DNA from: SZUA-287 sp036397975
GTDB lineage: Bacteria > Bacteroidota > Ignavibacteria > UBA10030 > UBA6906
DNA length: 33,592 nt
Direction of reading: 5' to 3'
Assembly: GCA_036397975.1 (NCBI GenBank)
Contig: DASWHW010000088.1
Span: forward strand, 1-33,592
A model generated the notes under the pieces. That model ran no database searches. It saw nothing but the letters and a program-made list of their open reading frames with translations, and was not told where the DNA came from. Positions 24,910 to 33,393 of the stretch are shown here, piece by piece (position 1 is the first letter of the stretch; each line of letters starts with the position of its first letter). Both the position numbers and the translations under genes were made by a program.

Positions 24910-26663
24910 ACCATGTCTTTATTCCAGCTCTGCTGCTCACTATTGGAGCAGTCTGCGTTCAACTTCCCGCGGCAGGCCAATCTCGCACCTACTGCAACCC
25001 GATGAACATCGACTACGGGTACAGTCCGATTCCAAATTTTTCCGAACAGGGAAATCACCGCGCCACCGCCGATCCGGTGATCACCCTGTTCAAAGACAAG
25101 TATTATCTGTTCTCTACTAACCAATGGGGCTATTGGTGGTCGGATGAAATGCTGAAATGGAATTTCGTGCCGCGGAAATTTCTTAAGCCATGGCACAAGG
25201 TGTATGACGAATTGTGTGCGCCGGGCACACTGGTGCTCGGAGATACGCTGCTGGTGTTCGGCTCCACTCACACGACCGACTTTCCTCTTTGGATGAGCAC
25301 CAACCCCCAGGTTGACGATTGGATGGAAGCGGTCGATTCCTTCAAGGTCGGAGCGTGGGACCCCGCTTTCTTCGCGGATGACGATGGCCGAATCTATCTC
25401 TACTACGGTTCAAGTAATCTCTATCCTCTCTTCGGAATCGAGATCGATCGCAAAACTTTCCAGCCAATCGGCAAACCGAAAGAGCTCATCCATCTCAATC
25501 CTGACGTGAATGGATGGGAGCGGTTTGGCGAATACAACGATAACACCTTCCTCGCACCTTTTATCGAAGGTGCTTGGATGAACAAGCACAATGGCAAGTA
25601 CTATTTGCAGTATGGGGCACCGGGTACCGAGTTCAGTGGCTACGGAGACGGTGTCTATACTGGTAACGGTCCATTAGGCCCGTTCACTTATCAGCCACAC
25701 AATCCCTTTTCTTACAAGCCTGGAGGTTTTGCGCGGGGTGCAGGACACGGTTCGACATTTCAGGACGCATACGGCAACTGGTGGCACGTTGCGACGATGG
25801 CGATTTCCACGAAGAACAACTTCGAAAGACGCATAGGGCTTTTCCCGACGGGCTTCGATGGCGATGGTGTTCTCTACACCAATACTGCGTACGGCGACTA
25901 TCCACAATATCTCCCGGTCGGTTCACGCCCTTCCGACTTACACGATCGGTTTACAGGATGGATGTTGCTCAACTACGGCAAGCCCGTTCGCGTTTCTTCG
26001 ACTCTTGGCGGTTACGCACCAAACTTCGCCGTGGATGAGGACATCAAGACCTATTGGAGTGCACTCACAGGCGACCGCGAAGAATGGCTTGAAAGCGATC
26101 TCGGAGGTATTTTTGCTGTATATGGGATCCAGATAAACTATGCCGATCAGGATGCGCAATTCCTCGGAAAGCAGACTGGAATATTCCATCGGTACATCGT
26201 GTATTACTCCGATGACGGAAAAAAATGGAATACATTGATAGACAAGAGCAACAACGGGACTGACGTCCCGCATGATTATGTTGAATTGTCAACGCCGCAG
26301 CAAGCGCGGTTTGTTCGAATCGAGAACGTCCATGTTCCAACAGGCAAGTTCGCTCTCAGCGGTTTTCGTGTGTTCGGAAAGGGGAACGGGAAAAGGCCGT
26401 CTCCCGTTCAGCACTTCACTGTATTGAGGGGAGAAAGCGAACGACGCAACGCATGGCTGAAATGGCAAGCGTCCGACGATGCTCAAGGTTATACCATTTA
26501 CACCGGCATTACGCCGGATAAATTGTACACCAGCATCATCGTGTATGGCACGAACGAAAGGTACTTCTCGGGAATGGACAAGAACCGTCCATACTATTTT
26601 CAGATCGAAGCATTTAACGAAAACGGGATAAGTGAACGAATCGGTGTGATTATGGCTGAGTAA
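24906..26663 (+). CDS. GH43-like five-bladed propeller protein with discoidin and Fn3 domains
   Basis: A 585-residue protein starting at the ATG that overlaps the GH144 stop; the frame extends upstream to 24816, but this ATG opens a signal peptide (MNHVFIPALLLTIGAVCVQLPAAGQ). Residues about 28-350 are a GH43/clan GH-F-like propeller: YCNPMNIDYGY, RATADPVI (likely base D56), AWDPAFFADDDGR (likely D152), and APFIEGAWM (likely acid E221), followed by the family-typical YYLQYGAPGTEFSGY and GHGSTFQDAYGNWWHVATM. A discoidin/F5-8C-type domain follows (about 360-490; VSSTLGGYAPNFAVDEDIKTYWSA, ARFVRIENVHVP). A fibronectin III-like C-terminal domain ends it (about 495-585). Known GH43 members hydrolyse arabinosides, xylosides or galactans, but this distant branch has no assigned substrate that I can name. 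It is probably periplasmic or surface-associated. It may remove a side chain from the glucan handled by the locus. Confidence 0.85.
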   Translation: MNHVFIPALLLTIGAVCVQLPAAGQSRTYCNPMNIDYGYSPIPNFSEQGNHRATADPVITLFKDKYYLFSTNQWGYWWSDEMLKWNFVPRKFLKPWHKVYDELCAPGTLVLGDTLLVFGSTHTTDFPLWMSTNPQVDDWMEAVDSFKVGAWDPAFFADDDGRIYLYYGSSNLYPLFGIEIDRKTFQPIGKPKELIHLNPDVNGWERFGEYNDNTFLAPFIEGAWMNKHNGKYYLQYGAPGTEFSGYGDGVYTGNGPLGPFTYQPHNPFSYKPGGFARGAGHGSTFQDAYGNWWHVATMAISTKNNFERRIGLFPTGFDGDGVLYTNTAYGDYPQYLPVGSRPSDLHDRFTGWMLLNYGKPVRVSSTLGGYAPNFAVDEDIKTYWSALTGDREEWLESDLGGIFAVYGIQINYADQDAQFLGKQTGIFHRYIVYYSDDGKKWNTLIDKSNNGTDVPHDYVELSTPQQARFVRIENVHVPTGKFALSGFRVFGKGNGKRPSPVQHFTVLRGESERRNAWLKWQASDDAQGYTIYTGITPDKLYTSIIVYGTNERYFSGMDKNRPYYFQIEAFNENGISERIGVIMAE

Positions 26664-26760
26664 GTTCTGGAATCCATTGACAATTGCCGGAACGCAACGG
26701 ACGCGTTTCACAAATCTGGGGCCTCAATATCATTCCGTTCATTCAATCCGGATATTCACC

Positions 26761-29700
26761 GTGAACCCCTTCAAAAATAAATTTCTGTCTCTTTCCATAT
26801 GGCTTCTCGGTACCGCGTCCACGTTGATCGGTCAGCCGCAGCTCTTGGATGATTTCGAATCGCTTGCGGGATGGCGTGCGCTCCCTTCGCAGGGGGCCAG
26901 GCTGACGCTCACCAATGAATCAGGTAAAACCGGAAAAGCGCTGGTGTTGAACTATGAACTAAGCGGCGTCTATGGCTACACGATAGCACAGAAGGACTTT
27001 CCTCTGGACTTGCCAAATAATTACCAGTTCACTTTCGACATGCGCGCCGAAGCAGGTACGGGTGGAGCAAATAACCGGGCGCCGGTGAACAACTTCGAGT
27101 TCAAGCTATTGGATGAGAATGACAACGTGTTTTGGATAAAGAAGCTGAATGTCGAATACCCGACGGAATGGACGAAGCAGCGAATCAAAAAGAGACACAT
27201 TACCTTCGCATGGGGCCCACAGCGCGGAGGAGAGATCCGTCGTGTCGCCAGGATCGAGTTCGTTGTTTCCACTGCAACCGGCGGTTCGGGAAAAGTCTTC
27301 ATCGATAATTTTACATTCGAGCCGATCGATGATGACGCAGCCAAAAATGCGATTGCCTCATTCGACGCATCGTCAATGTCGAAAGGCGGCGAGCCGACGG
27401 TAGATGAAAAGGGGACAATCGTGCAGCATTGGAAGAGCGCCGGAAATCAAAATGAGTGGCTCTCCATCAATTTCAATGCGATACGGGAGGTCGGTGGGCT
27501 GGTCATTGACTGGGACGACCGCAATTATGCGTCAGCCTACGACGTCGAGTTTTCCGACGACGGCAAAGAGTGGTTCAAGGGATATTCTGTGGTCGATGGA
27601 AACGGCGGTAGGGATTTTCTCTACCTCCATGAACAACAGGGCCGAATGCTCAGACTTTTGTTCAAGAAGTCTGCGGGAAAGGTCTATGGTATCGCGCGGA
27701 TGGAAGTGAAAGGACCGGAGTTTGGTGCAAGTCCGAACGATTTTTTTTCGAGACTCGCCGGTGAAGAGCCAAAAGGTCTGTACCCTAAGTATTTTTTGCA
27801 GCAGCAATGCAACTGGACTGTTGTCGGTGCAAGCGGAGATGCGAAAGAGGCGCTTGTGAGCGAGCTTGGCGCTATCGAAACCGACAGGTTGGGCTTTTCT
27901 CTTGAGCCGTTTCTCTTCATCGACAACAAACTCCTGACATGGAGCGACGTGACCGTCACCCAATCGCTGGAGAGTGATTATCTTCCAATTCCCTCGATTC
28001 AGTGGCGATACGGCGATTGGCAGTTCACTATTCGGGCGTTCGTCGCGGGAGGTGCCGGCCGGTCGATGCTGATTGCTACGTATCGGATCGAGAACATCGG
28101 CGGTTCATCGTCACCCGAAGGGAAACTCTTTATAGCACTCCGTCCATTCCAGGTAAACCCACCATGGCAGTGGCTCAACATTGTCGGCGGATTTGCAAAG
28201 ATTGACAGCATCAGGAACAACGAGGGGATCATTCAGGTGAATGACAAGACGGTGATTGCTATGAAGGCCCCAAGCGGTTTTGGCGCAACCTCTTTCGACC
28301 GGGGGGACATCACGGATTTTCTGAAAGTGGGTTCCCTGCCAACGTCGCAAGCAGCGTATGATGCACGCGGCTTCACGTCGGGAGCAATCGCGTATGAGTT
28401 CAACGTCCATCCCGGGAGCCACGAGGAATTCCACATTGCAGTACCATTTCATCGGTATGAAGGATCTCCAACATCGAACATGGGAGAGGGAGCAGACCTT
28501 TATATCTCACTCGCTCACTCCGCAACACGCCTCTTCTGGGAATCGAAGCTGGACAGATTTCAGATCACGCTTCCATCTTCGGCACAGAAAATAATCAACA
28601 CGATCAAATCCAACATCGCCTACATTTTTATTAATCGGGACGGGCCCGGCATCCAGCCCGGATCCCGAAGTTATGAACGCTCATGGATTCGCGACGGCTC
28701 GTTGACTTCCGCCGCCATGCTGCAACTCGGCATCCAGGATGAAGTGCGCGAGTTCGCCGACTGGTACGCGACGTATCAATTTGAGAGCGGGAAAGTGCCG
28801 TGTGTTGTGGACAGCCGCGGCGCCGACGCGACCGATGAGCATGACAGCCACGGTCAGTTGATTTATCTTGTGAAGGAGTATTTCAATTTCACAAGGGATA
28901 CCACATGGCTGAGATCGAAATTCCAGAACATTGAGAAGGCTGTTCAGTTCATCAAATCCCTGCGCTCAGAAAGAAAGACTGATCTGTATCGCACCGGTAC
29001 AACAGAACAGCGCGCGTGTTACGGCCTCGTGCCGGAATCGATAAGTCATGAAGGATATTCCGATCATCCACGTCACTCGTATTGGGATGATTTCTTTGTC
29101 CTAAAAGGCTTGAAGGATGCAGCAGCGATAGCCGGGATTCTCGGTGAAGCCGGGTTTAAGCGTGAATTCAGTCGCGAACGGGATGACTTCAGAAAAGACC
29201 TCTATTCATCCATGAAGTTGACGATGAGGAACCACAATATCTCATACATTCCGGGATGTGTGGAGTTGGGCGATTTCGATGCGACTTCAACCACGATCGG
29301 TGTGAACCCCTGCGGAGAACTCGGCAATATTCCCGAACCGGAACTGCATAAGACCTTCGACAAGTGGTATGAGTTCTTTAGAAATCGCCGCGATAACAAG
29401 ATCGACTGGAAAGACTACACGCCGTACGAAAATCGCATTATCGGAACCTTCGTTTACCTGGACCAGAAGCAGCGGGCGCACGAGGCTCTGGAGTTTTTCA
29501 TGAAAGACAGGCGTCCTCCTGCGTTCAATCATTGGGCTGAAGTTGTGCACCGCGATCCGGCAACACCAAAATTCATCGGCGACATGCCGCATACATGGTG
29601 CGGCTCCGATTTTATCCGATCCGTCCGGGCCATGTTTGCCTATGAGCGCGAGCATGATAACGCGCTGGTCATCGGTGCAGGCCTTGCCGATGAATGGGTG

Positions 29701-29958
29701 AACGATTCGGCTGGCGTAAAGGTCACGAGCCTTCCGACGTATTTCGGCAATATAAGCTATTCCATAAAGAAGGAGGGAAGGAATGTTGTTGTGGTGTTGG
29801 GTGGAGATGTAAAGGTACCTTCAGGCAGCATCATTCTGAAATCCCCGCTGTCGAAGCGCATTCAATCCGTCCTGATTGACGGCAAAAAGGGGAAAGCGAC
29901 GAACGGCAAGGAAGTAGTGGTTAAGAAACTTCCGTCAACTCTCCTGATATCCTATTGA
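26761..29958 (+). CDS. exported (alpha/alpha)6-barrel glycosidase/phosphorylase-like protein, family unassigned
   Basis: About 1065 residues. I chose the GTG at 26761 because it opens a signal peptide (NPFKNKFLSLSIWLLGTAST, then LIGQ); a TTG at 26677 would add 28 residues, and neither has a clear ribosome site. Residues about 27-190 form a CBM11/CIA30-like beta-sandwich (LDDFESLAGWRALPSQGARL ... GKVFIDNFTFEPID). Residues about 210-325 are discoidin-like (WLSINFNAIREVGGLVIDWD, DVEFSDDGKEWFKGY). A beta-sandwich super-domain follows, typical of clan GH-L-type enzymes. From about 610 comes an (alpha/alpha)6 barrel with RSYERSWIRDGSLTSAAML (D645), ATDEHDSHGQLIYL, YGLVPESISHEGYSD (E759, possible acid), HSYWDDFFVLKGL, HNISYIPGCVELGDFDAT and DMPHTWCGSDFI. 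The WIRDGS and YWDDFF motifs recall GH15, GH63 and glycogen-debranching barrels, but the whole does not match a family I can name. It lies between the GH43-like and GH2 genes of the locus. Confidence 0.82.
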   Translation: MNPFKNKFLSLSIWLLGTASTLIGQPQLLDDFESLAGWRALPSQGARLTLTNESGKTGKALVLNYELSGVYGYTIAQKDFPLDLPNNYQFTFDMRAEAGTGGANNRAPVNNFEFKLLDENDNVFWIKKLNVEYPTEWTKQRIKKRHITFAWGPQRGGEIRRVARIEFVVSTATGGSGKVFIDNFTFEPIDDDAAKNAIASFDASSMSKGGEPTVDEKGTIVQHWKSAGNQNEWLSINFNAIREVGGLVIDWDDRNYASAYDVEFSDDGKEWFKGYSVVDGNGGRDFLYLHEQQGRMLRLLFKKSAGKVYGIARMEVKGPEFGASPNDFFSRLAGEEPKGLYPKYFLQQQCNWTVVGASGDAKEALVSELGAIETDRLGFSLEPFLFIDNKLLTWSDVTVTQSLESDYLPIPSIQWRYGDWQFTIRAFVAGGAGRSMLIATYRIENIGGSSSPEGKLFIALRPFQVNPPWQWLNIVGGFAKIDSIRNNEGIIQVNDKTVIAMKAPSGFGATSFDRGDITDFLKVGSLPTSQAAYDARGFTSGAIAYEFNVHPGSHEEFHIAVPFHRYEGSPTSNMGEGADLYISLAHSATRLFWESKLDRFQITLPSSAQKIINTIKSNIAYIFINRDGPGIQPGSRSYERSWIRDGSLTSAAMLQLGIQDEVREFADWYATYQFESGKVPCVVDSRGADATDEHDSHGQLIYLVKEYFNFTRDTTWLRSKFQNIEKAVQFIKSLRSERKTDLYRTGTTEQRACYGLVPESISHEGYSDHPRHSYWDDFFVLKGLKDAAAIAGILGEAGFKREFSRERDDFRKDLYSSMKLTMRNHNISYIPGCVELGDFDATSTTIGVNPCGELGNIPEPELHKTFDKWYEFFRNRRDNKIDWKDYTPYENRIIGTFVYLDQKQRAHEALEFFMKDRRPPAFNHWAEVVHRDPATPKFIGDMPHTWCGSDFIRSVRAMFAYEREHDNALVIGAGLADEWVNDSAGVKVTSLPTYFGNISYSIKKEGRNVVVVLGGDVKVPSGSIILKSPLSKRIQSVLIDGKKGKATNGKEVVVKKLPSTLLISY

Positions 29959-29966
29959 GTCCGGCA

Positions 29967-32606
29967 ATGAATTCTCCGTCCGCTCGGAACACGACCGTCC
30001 TCAATGGTCAATGGAAGCTTCAACCATCGAATGACGGTTCGCTTCCTTCGGTGTGGAATCATTCAGTTCCGGTGCCGGCCCTTGTTGACGCCTGTGAACC
30101 TCGCTATGATTGGAAGAACTACAAGTACCATTGGTACAAAACAGAATTCATCCCTTCCGCATCGGCCGATCTTGCGTTTGTTGTCATAGACCAGGCTATG
30201 TTTGGCACAGATGTGTGGCTGAATGGCAAACCTCTTGGCTGCGACATTGCCTGTTACACTTCGCAGGAATATGACGCCCGTGTCGCTTGGAGAGCGGGAG
30301 AAAAGAATGAACTTGTGGTACGTGTAGGGCAGCGGGAAAATCTCCCGCCTCACAACGCCGCTGGAAAAGACCAGGAGAGGACTGAGTGGATTCCCGGGAT
30401 TTGGGGTGACGTATACTTTGTCCAGTGCGGCAATCCTCGTGTCAAACTGGTACAGGTGATTCCTCACATCGCAGCTGGCACGTCTGAATTGCGGATAACG
30501 GTTGAAAACCTTTCGGATGTGACGGTATCTCTCACCCTTCGTTCGGTGGTGTGCGAGCGACAATCGAAAAAGCAAACAGGAGCAATCGTTGAATCAAAGG
30601 CCCACGTTATCCCACTGAACACATATACTATTGTTGTCAGATACAAAATCCCGGATGTGCGCTTGTGGTCGCCGGATGATCCGTTCTTGTACGAGGCAGA
30701 GACATTTCTGTTCACCGAAGGCAGGAATGTCGATGCGCTTCGCACAACATTCGGTATGCGCGAGTTTTCGATCGCCGGTCGAAATTTTCACCTGAACGGA
30801 AAGAAGATACTTCTCAAAGGGGGCAATATCGCGTTTCATCGCTTTCTCTCCGATGCGGATCGCGGAACGCTGCCGTGGCGTCTCGATTGGGTGAAGAAGC
30901 TGCTCATCGATATCCCGAAGGAAAATAACTTCAATTTTTTTCGCAATCATATCGGGCAGATGTACAATCGCTGGTACGATCTCGCTGATGAGCATGGCAT
31001 GTTGCTGCAGAACGAGTGGATGTTCTGGAAGACCTCCGGATCGAAGGAACAAATCATGAAAGAGTTCACTCGATGGCTTCAGGATAACTGGAACCATCCA
31101 AGCATCGTCATCTGGGATGCGCTCAATGAATGTTCTGACAACAATGTGCAGAAGGAGATTGTGCCCTCAATGAAACAGCTCGATCCAACACGCCCCTGGG
31201 AATCGGTCGATTTTGTCGAGGAGCATCCGTATATCTATTCACTCGGACCCGTGTTGAACGACCGGAAACTCGGTTTCACCCGATCACTTGCAGACATCGA
31301 AAACTCTGCCACGCCAACAATGCTGAACGAGTTTTGCTGGTGGTGGCTGGACAAGGAATTCAGACCCTCTCTCTTGACTAAAGAGGTGGTTGAACGCTGG
31401 CTCGGTCCGGAGTGGTCTCAAGAGCAACTCATCGCCCATCAATCCTATCTCATGCAGGAGTTGGTTGAGTTGTTCAGAAGAATGAGAGTCGACGCGATCC
31501 AACCGTTTGTCTATCTTTCCAACAATGCAGGACCGACCGCGAATTGGTTCAAAGGGGACATTAAAGACCTTCAACCGAAACCGCTTCTCGAAACACTGAA
31601 AAATTCATTTGCTCCCGTTGGCGTTAGTGTTGAATTGTGGGACAGACACTTCTTTGCCAATGAGCGCCGGACGCTGAGGGTTTTTGTGTTTAACGATCAG
31701 CCTGTCGAAGTCGATTGTACCTTGCGATGCGGCGTTGTGGATGCGAGCGGCGAGTGGTTGTTTGAGGAGAAGCGAAGCGTTGTTGTGGCCGCGGTGGATT
31801 CCGCTGTTGTGACAACGACAGCCAGGTTTCCCTCCCAAAAGGGTGAATTCAAAGTCCGCGCAGAAGTCAGTGACCGAACCGGCAGATTGCTTTCCTGCTC
31901 AGAGAAGAGAGCGCACGTCTTTCCCGATGCGCGGTCCACCGCGTTGTTGAGTGCCCTCCACATTGTCGTCGCGGAGAGCGGTGATGAGCTTCGTCGGTTT
32001 CTCACCCAGCACAATATTCGTGCGAGACATATCAAGGAAGCGAATCTCAATGGTTGCGATGTTCTTATAGCCATGAATAGTGAAGTGCGAAACACGCATT
32101 ATCAGTCGCGCCTTGAGGAGGTCGCACAGTTCATCGATTCGGGAAAGACTGTCATCGTGATCGAGCCTGAGTTCGGGATTGATGAGCGGGAATTACTTTC
32201 GATTGCACAAGGAATTGACATAGAAGTGGAGAAGCGCGAGGACAAAGACAAAGGCGGCTATGATTCGTACATATTTGCTGACGACATTTCACATCCATTG
32301 TGGGAGGGTATCTTACCCGAACATCTGAAGATGTTCAACGGCGGGTACGGTGGTGAAGTCGTGTCCGAGCACAATGTTTCAACCCAATCCCAAATAAAAG
32401 TCCATGCGAGGTGTGGCTTGCAACTTCGTATTCCCGCAATTTTTGAAATTCGGCGCGGCAGTGGTCGGGTAATTATTTCGAGGCTGCAGCTTCGCGGGCG
32501 ACTTGTCGGGTCAAATGAATCAAAGGACATATATTCCCGCAGGCCCGATCCCGTGTTGCAGCAATTCGTTCTGAATCTTGTTTCCTACGCCTCAAATCAA
32601 GTCTGA
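29967..32606 (+). CDS. GH2 glycoside hydrolase with GATase1-like C-terminal domain, no signal peptide
   Basis: About 879 residues, start MNSPSARNTTVLNGQWKLQP. A TTG at 29955 overlapping the previous stop would add four residues. A GH2 sugar-binding domain covers about 1-150 (WHYKTEF-type region, VVIDQAMFGTDVWLNGKPLG, RTEWIPGIWGDVYF), then an Ig-like domain (to about 260), then a TIM barrel with ILLKGGNIAFHRF, WNHPSIVIWDALNECSD (acid/base E388) and TMLNEFCWWW (likely nucleophile E455). The region from about 560 has Ig-like segments. Residues about 660-870 resemble a glutamine-amidotransferase/beta-galactosidase-trimerisation fold (ADVLIAMNSEV-like strand, FIDSGKTVIVIEPEFG, then GSGRVIISRLQLRGRLVG). 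No signal peptide, so it is probably cytoplasmic. It differs from the mannosidase at 2707. Substrate unknown: a beta-glucosidase or beta-galactosidase activity on imported oligosaccharide is the best guess. Confidence 0.87.
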   Translation: MNSPSARNTTVLNGQWKLQPSNDGSLPSVWNHSVPVPALVDACEPRYDWKNYKYHWYKTEFIPSASADLAFVVIDQAMFGTDVWLNGKPLGCDIACYTSQEYDARVAWRAGEKNELVVRVGQRENLPPHNAAGKDQERTEWIPGIWGDVYFVQCGNPRVKLVQVIPHIAAGTSELRITVENLSDVTVSLTLRSVVCERQSKKQTGAIVESKAHVIPLNTYTIVVRYKIPDVRLWSPDDPFLYEAETFLFTEGRNVDALRTTFGMREFSIAGRNFHLNGKKILLKGGNIAFHRFLSDADRGTLPWRLDWVKKLLIDIPKENNFNFFRNHIGQMYNRWYDLADEHGMLLQNEWMFWKTSGSKEQIMKEFTRWLQDNWNHPSIVIWDALNECSDNNVQKEIVPSMKQLDPTRPWESVDFVEEHPYIYSLGPVLNDRKLGFTRSLADIENSATPTMLNEFCWWWLDKEFRPSLLTKEVVERWLGPEWSQEQLIAHQSYLMQELVELFRRMRVDAIQPFVYLSNNAGPTANWFKGDIKDLQPKPLLETLKNSFAPVGVSVELWDRHFFANERRTLRVFVFNDQPVEVDCTLRCGVVDASGEWLFEEKRSVVVAAVDSAVVTTTARFPSQKGEFKVRAEVSDRTGRLLSCSEKRAHVFPDARSTALLSALHIVVAESGDELRRFLTQHNIRARHIKEANLNGCDVLIAMNSEVRNTHYQSRLEEVAQFIDSGKTVIVIEPEFGIDERELLSIAQGIDIEVEKREDKDKGGYDSYIFADDISHPLWEGILPEHLKMFNGGYGGEVVSEHNVSTQSQIKVHARCGLQLRIPAIFEIRRGSGRVIISRLQLRGRLVGSNESKDIYSRRPDPVLQQFVLNLVSYASNQV

Positions 32607-32616
32607 AAGGAATCGA

Positions 32617-33360
32617 ATGCAGAAAACAGTACGCGGGTTGCAGAGTATCGGGGTCCTGCTCCTCGGTCTTCTCGGATGCGGCACCTCCAAAGAATGGATA
32701 CTGGCGGAGGGTCAGCACACGCAGGGTTTCGAAAAGCGCGTGACACGAGAGTATGCCGGCCGATTTCTTTTGTATCTTCCCAGGGGGTTTGAACAGGAGA
32801 AAAAGAAATGGCCTCTCCTGATGTTTCTCCATGGCTCAGGTGAACGCGGTGACGACCTTGAGAAAGTAAAAGTTCACGGTCCGCCGAAACTCATTGCTCA
32901 GGGCAAGGAGTTTCCGTTCATCGTTGTTTCACCTCAATGTCCCGACAACGCACGCTGGTCAACCGAAATGCTGAACGCGCTTCTTGATGAAGTTATTGCA
33001 AAGCTGCCGGTTGACGAAGACCGGGTGTACCTTACCGGTCTGAGTATGGGAGGACAGGGAACATGGAATCTTGCAATGGCATCTCCCGAGCGCTTTGCTG
33101 CGATTGCGCCTGTGTGCGGATGGGGCTCGCGGGATGTCATGTGCGTACTCAAAAATACTCCGGTGTGGATGTTCCATGGAGCGAAGGATGATGTTGTCCC
33201 CCTCGCCGAAAGCGAACGAATGTACGGAGGTTTGAAAAAATGTGGCAACGAAGCGAAGTTCACTGTCTACTCACATGCAAACCACGACTCATGGTCAGAA
33301 ACATACGCAAACCCCGAATTGTACGAGTGGTTTCTGCTGCAACAACGACAATCGCATTAG
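32617..33360 (+). CDS. alpha/beta-hydrolase lipoprotein, carbohydrate-esterase-1/dienelactone-hydrolase-like
   Basis: A 247-residue protein. A lipoprotein signal ends in LLGLLGC (Cys21), so it is predicted to be membrane-anchored in the periplasm or on the surface. It has an alpha/beta-hydrolase fold: YLPRGFEQEKKKWPLLMFLH, HGSGERG (oxyanion-hole region), VVSPQCPDNARWSTE, nucleophile elbow GLSMGG (S143), GAKDDVVP (acid D191/D192) and HANHDSW (H223). The pattern is that of PHB-depolymerase/feruloyl-acetyl-esterase-like proteins often found in polysaccharide loci. It begins 10 bases after the GH2 stop, with AAAGGA about 5 bases upstream of the ATG. It may remove acyl groups from the substrate, complementing the SGNH enzyme. 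The fold and triad are clear; the ester cleaved is unknown. Confidence 0.9.
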   Translation: MQKTVRGLQSIGVLLLGLLGCGTSKEWILAEGQHTQGFEKRVTREYAGRFLLYLPRGFEQEKKKWPLLMFLHGSGERGDDLEKVKVHGPPKLIAQGKEFPFIVVSPQCPDNARWSTEMLNALLDEVIAKLPVDEDRVYLTGLSMGGQGTWNLAMASPERFAAIAPVCGWGSRDVMCVLKNTPVWMFHGAKDDVVPLAESERMYGGLKKCGNEAKFTVYSHANHDSWSETYANPELYEWFLLQQRQSH

Positions 33361-33393
33361 TCATGCGTCATCGAAACGATAAAAGGTACTGCG

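Noticed and set aside
26677..26760. TTG start adding 28 residues to the barrel protein
   Set aside because: The extension is not conserved-looking and would move the signal peptide away from the N-terminus. The GTG at 26761 opens the signal peptide directly, though neither start has a clear ribosome site.
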